Source of the DNA: Bacteroidales bacterium
GTDB lineage: Bacteria; Bacteroidota; Bacteroidia; Bacteroidales; Tenuifilaceae
Length of the DNA stretch: 8,450 nucleotides
Assembly: GCA_008933525.1 (NCBI GenBank)
Contig: WBUV01000114.1
Coordinates: 1-8,450, forward strand
Direction: 5' to 3'
In this document: one piece after another, positions 5,949-8,450 of the stretch
Layout: each line of letters begins with the position of its first letter
How positions within the stretch are numbered: the first letter of the stretch is position 1
Program-made: the position numbers and the translations under genes
Notes under the pieces: generated by a model
Told to the model about the DNA's origin: nothing
The model's input: only the letters and a program-made list of their open reading frames with translations
Database searches by the model: none

Positions 5949-6851
5949 CTAGTATTCAACAAAATCTAAAGCTATTGATGCAACATTCCTTTTTAGGAAT
6001 ACTGATGGAGTAACTTTAGGATAGTTTTTAATATATTTTTCAACGTCTGCGATAAACTCCTCACTTTTATCGAAAAGGTTTATTTCTGGAAAAGTTCCTA
6101 AATATTTTACAAAAGTTACCATACCTTTTTCCGAAATATAAATATGGAAATAAATTGATATTTTATTAACTCCGTTTTTCACCTTTATGTCTGGGTATTT
6201 CTGGTTAAAAAAGATGGAAATTTGTTCTTTCATATTTTTATAATCAGGAATATGATTGAAATCGATTATGGCACGCTCATCTGCGTAGTAATAGTACTTA
6301 ACACTATCTACAAGCTCATACATTCCAACGATATCGGTAGGCCTAACTTTTACATTCAACAAATCCTGATCGCAACCAAAATCAAAACTTGGGATATGGT
6401 TAACTGCATTTACCCCATGAATTTTTCCTACAATTGATTTTTTATATTTATGTTCTTGAATAACTTCGTAATACTTGTATTTTTCTTTGCTAACAGGGTT
6501 CATTTTTTTATCATAATAAAAGGTGTCTACTTTATTACAACAAACAATGTTGAACATTTTCTCAGCTTCTTTATCTAAGTATTTATTTGATGCAATATCC
6601 ATATCTGAACAAAATCCTATCGTATCGTTTATACATAACCTTGCGATACCTCTATTAACATAAATATTTTCGTTCTTGAATGAGCATAAAGCCATAGAAA
6701 ATAATGAATCTGCTTGTTTAAAATTTCCTAATTCTAGTTGTTGTGAACCAAGAACAAAAAGCTCTTGACTTGCTATATCTTTCTTAAATAATTGAGAGTA
6801 AAGGCTAAAGTTTACAATTAGGACGAAGAGGGTTGTCAATGTTCCTTTCAT
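5949..6851 (-). CDS. Secreted TPR protein with C-terminal TonB_C-like domain
   Basis: 300 residues. Signal peptide MKGTLTTLFVLIVNFSLYS, with cleavage before Q20. Residues about 29-95 form TPR-like helices: LFVLGSQQLELGNFKQADSL, then the Bacteroidota-type second repeat IYVNRGIARLCI...GFCSDMDIAS. A connecting region (about 105-215) contains DTFYYDKKMNPV and YKYYEVI, the kind of text-like repeats seen before TonB-type domains in this phylum. Residues about 227-298 resemble a TonB C-terminal domain: KISIYFHIYISEKGMVTFVK, then a helix and YPKVTPSVFLKRNVASIALDF. The usual Trp of 'W.Pa' is replaced by Val (V280). There is no transmembrane anchor plus proline-rich linker as in true TonB, so it is unlikely to be an energy transducer despite possible automatic naming. 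It pairs with the neighbour at 7033-7686, which has the same modules in reverse order. Function unknown. Confidence 0.8.
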   Translation of the reverse strand: MKGTLTTLFVLIVNFSLYSQLFKKDIASQELFVLGSQQLELGNFKQADSLFSMALCSFKNENIYVNRGIARLCINDTIGFCSDMDIASNKYLDKEAEKMFNIVCCNKVDTFYYDKKMNPVSKEKYKYYEVIQEHKYKKSIVGKIHGVNAVNHIPSFDFGCDQDLLNVKVRPTDIVGMYELVDSVKYYYYADERAIIDFNHIPDYKNMKEQISIFFNQKYPDIKVKNGVNKISIYFHIYISEKGMVTFVKYLGTFPEINLFDKSEEFIADVEKYIKNYPKVTPSVFLKRNVASIALDFVEY

Positions 6852-6893
6852 TTGTTGAAATTTATTTGTTATTTGCTTACTGATATCGGCTCC

Positions 6894-6953
6894 GTGTCTA
6901 AAACTGCTGGGGAGTTAACCGCCAGCGGCGTGATCCCACGTTAAAAACGACAC
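6894..6953. repeat. GC-rich 60-bp structured intergenic element
   Basis: Bounded by GTGTC (6894-6898) and its complement GACAC (6949-6953). Inside, TGGG (6908-6911) pairs with CCCA (6935-6938). At the centre CGCC-AGC-GGCG (6920-6930) forms a triloop hairpin. The core 6905-6940 is far richer in G and C than the flanks. It has no open frame of note. It resembles an interspersed palindromic repeat or a structured leader of the gene starting at 6851. A genome-wide search would separate these. Confidence 0.45.
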
Positions 6954-6961
6954 TAAATTAC

Positions 6962-7026
6962 TAAAAACATTCGTATCTGCATCATCAGCCCCAGTAGGTG
7001 CAACCAAGTGCTAGCGAATGTTTTTA
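6962..7026. terminator. 12-bp-stem hairpin, candidate bidirectional terminator
   Basis: TAAAAACATTCG (6962-6973) and CGAATGTTTTTA (7015-7026) are perfect complements, so a transcript from either strand ends its stem in five U. On the minus strand it starts 7 nt after the stop of the gene at 7033, the expected place for that gene's terminator. The 41-nt loop is unusually long and contains GGTGCAACC, a further small hairpin. With the neighbouring GC-rich element it fills most of the gap, so it may instead be one end of a small mobile repeat. Confidence 0.5.
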
Positions 7027-7032
7027 ATTTGA

Positions 7033-7686
7033 TTATTCACATTCATTTAGTGCTGATAATAGGTTTATTTGATACTTTCTGCAAGAGTTAAGAAATCTAC
7101 ATGCTTCTTCTTTGTTATTTTGTGCAAGTAATATCTTATATTTTAGTAGCATCGCTTTAGAGTTCAACTCATCATATTTGAGTGCCTGATCAATATATTC
7201 AAGAGCTTTTTTATAATCTTTTACTTCATACAATTTTTCACCTTCCATTAAATACTCATCTAGATTCATACGTAATGGTTTGCTTTTATAAATATGAATC
7301 CAAATCTTAATTGTTTCTGAAATTTTAATACTATCTCTTTCTCCCGGTCTCCACTTTCCACTCATCGAAAGAATTATTTCCTTCATAATTTCATCATAAC
7401 TATGGTCAATGCTTTTCTCTACCTTAAAACTATCAATATCACCCTTTTCGTTTACTCTAAAAGTTATTTCTTCAGTGTCATTTACATTTTCTTTCCCACT
7501 TACAAGTAAACGTGCATATTGGCTAAAATAATTGTAAATACGTTTATTATTTCCCGCAAACTGAGAACGATTAGAATTATTATCCTTGTCCCATGTTCCT
7601 TGAATTGAGGTGTAAAACAATACATCTTGTGCTTTAGTTACAATTACAAATAAATTAAGAATAATAATTAGTAAAATTGATTTCAT
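7033..7686 (-). CDS. Secreted protein with TonB_C-like domain followed by TPRs
   Basis: 217 residues. Signal peptide MKSILLIIILNLFVIVTKA, with cleavage before Q20 (T-K-A/Q). Residues about 46-133 resemble the TonB C-terminal domain: a helix around IYNYFSQYARL, then EITFRVNEKGDIDSFKVEKS (73-92), a helix, the signature KWRPG (111-115) and a closing strand ETIKIWIHI. Residues about 143-205 form TPR helices, LMEGEKLYEVKDYKKALEYI then ALKYDELNSKAMLLKYKILL. There is no membrane anchor or proline-rich linker, so a TonB energy-transducing role is unlikely. The domain may serve as a binding module in the periplasm. It lies between two other TPR genes on the same strand: 88 bp after the TPR gene ending at 7775, and followed by a strong hairpin that probably ends its transcript. 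Function unknown. Confidence 0.8.
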   Translation of the reverse strand: MKSILLIIILNLFVIVTKAQDVLFYTSIQGTWDKDNNSNRSQFAGNNKRIYNYFSQYARLLVSGKENVNDTEEITFRVNEKGDIDSFKVEKSIDHSYDEIMKEIILSMSGKWRPGERDSIKISETIKIWIHIYKSKPLRMNLDEYLMEGEKLYEVKDYKKALEYIDQALKYDELNSKAMLLKYKILLAQNNKEEACRFLNSCRKYQINLLSALNECE

Positions 7687-7774
7687 AAAATTGGCTTTAG
7701 ATTAGGCTTATTAAAAAAATACTCGGTAACTCATCATAAAATATTCGCTAACTATAGAAACTGATGAGCTTGGG

Positions 7775-8450
7775 TTACTTTTTCAACCAATCATAGAATT
7801 TCTGCATCTTTTCGGGGTTCTCATTTATCCAGTTCGTAACTAGTTCAGAGTTTGTTGACTGTGAAACAAAGTAGCTATATGCCTCGTAGTTATCTGATTT
7901 CACTAAGTCGTAAAACGTTGTCACATATAAATCCCACCAAAATCCTGTGTTATCTTTCTTCAATTCTCCAAGAACACTGAAGCAACTTTTGTTTGTGTCT
8001 ACAAAAAGTTCCATTTCGTTTTTACCCTTATTTTCATCTATATAACTTGATGCCGCCAGCATACTAATCATCATTTCGGCTGCACTGAATTCGCCTGTTG
8101 TGGAGGAAAATGGAACATTCACATTAATATTTTTTTCATCCTTTTTTTCAACTCCTTGTCGCAGTTGGGTTCTCAGACTCTTATAGTTAATTAATGCACG
8201 TTGTGAGTTAGGTTCTATCATTAAGAAGAAATAGAGCGGTAAAATTGATTTAACTCGTTGACCTTTCTCCTGCATAATTGCCGACAAAATTATGTGGCTA
8301 CTGCCATGTGTAGGTTTTGCCTCAATAGCCTTAATTGCAGCCTTTTCTGCTTTATCGAAATCCTTTTGATAGTAGCATGTTAATGCTAAGTTGTAATTCA
8401 GCAGATTGCTATTTGGAAATTTTGATAAACCCTCCTCATAAGTTTTTATG
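7775..8450 (-). CDS. TPR protein, C-terminal 224 residues (start lies beyond the right edge)
   Basis: The frame is open from the window edge (first whole codon at 8449) to TAA at 7777-7775, so the 5' end is missing. Visible TPRs: NLLNYNLALTCYYQKDFDKA (one repeat, ending around EAKP) and HGSSHIILSAIMQEKGQRVK with LPLYFFLMIEPNSQRA (the next). A non-TPR C-terminal domain follows, with GVEKKDEKNINVNVPFSS, AAEMMISMLAASSYIDENKG, LGELKKDNTGFWWDLYVTTF and a closing NPEKMQKFYDWLKK. I associate this pattern (TPRs, then 'EkKDEkNINVN', then 'FWWD.Y..ff') with a conserved uncharacterised Bacteroidota TPR family. A TTG at 8287 could be mistaken for the start, but it falls in the middle of a TPR and the reading frame upstream is equally protein-like. 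Role probably scaffold or protein-protein binding; unknown. Confidence 0.85.
   Translation of the reverse strand, partial: IKTYEEGLSKFPNSNLLNYNLALTCYYQKDFDKAEKAAIKAIEAKPTHGSSHIILSAIMQEKGQRVKSILPLYFFLMIEPNSQRALINYKSLRTQLRQGVEKKDEKNINVNVPFSSTTGEFSAAEMMISMLAASSYIDENKGKNEMELFVDTNKSCFSVLGELKKDNTGFWWDLYVTTFYDLVKSDNYEAYSYFVSQSTNSELVTNWINENPEKMQKFYDWLKK

Noticed and set aside
6962..7026. attC-like recombination site
   Set aside because: The ends are TAAAAAC and GTTTTTA, which do not fit the core consensus. A terminator or dispersed repeat is simpler.
7730..7768. Terminator after the right-hand TPR gene (CTCATCA...TGATGAG, 7-bp arms)
   Set aside because: The stem is short and AT-rich with a 25-nt loop and has no U-tract in the right place, so it is not distinguishable from chance.
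7775..8287. A complete 170-codon gene starting at TTG 8287
   Set aside because: The frame upstream stays open to the window edge and encodes an obvious TPR (NLLNYNLALTCYYQKDFDKA), so this is the 3' part of a longer gene rather than a complete one.

Overview
The window looks like part of a Bacteroidota chromosome. It is AT-rich, starts lack Shine-Dalgarno sequences, and the secreted proteins have the usual short signal peptides cut before Q or after A. Several families typical of that phylum are present: TPR proteins, TonB C-terminal-like domains on secreted proteins, and a 'gDTIyG' secreted hypothetical. No tRNA, rRNA, CRISPR array, transposase or integrase was seen. Assignments rest on motif recognition by eye, not on database searches.

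Layout. (1) 1-1462, minus strand: a two-gene restriction-modification-type operon. A 99-residue XRE-family regulator overlaps by 8 bp an N6-adenine DNA methyltransferase (GQVFTP, DPCIGPNTF and NPPY motifs). The methyltransferase frame stops at 61, but a -1 frame continues to the window edge with sequence that fits the rest of its target-recognition region, so a single-base frameshift is likely. (2) 1463-1861: a 399-bp gene-free stretch with a candidate operator/promoter next to the regulator and three inverted-repeat structures. (3) 1862-5068, minus strand: a 1068-residue exported protein built almost entirely of short aromatic beta-strand-like segments. Five segment types (A-E) make a superrepeat of exactly 91 residues that recurs six times without an indel, followed by an 86-residue copy and degenerate ends. 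I do not recognise it as a characterised family, and it is the most striking object here. (4) 5069-5326: a divergent intergenic region with a 14-bp palindrome just upstream of the large gene. (5) 5327-5875, plus strand: a small secreted protein of unknown function. (6) 5949-8450, minus strand: three genes in a row, namely a secreted TPR to TonB_C-like protein, a secreted TonB_C-like to TPR protein (the same two modules in reverse order), and the C-terminal part of a TPR protein that runs off the right edge. The first two are separated by 181 bp holding a GC-rich hairpin element and a 12-bp-stem bidirectional terminator-like structure.

How they may work together: the regulator and methyltransferase form a self-contained unit, with any nuclease lying left of the window or fused to the missing methyltransferase C-terminus. 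The remaining genes are mostly exported proteins of the envelope or periplasm. Nothing in the sequence ties the giant repeat protein functionally to its neighbours; it appears to be transcribed alone.
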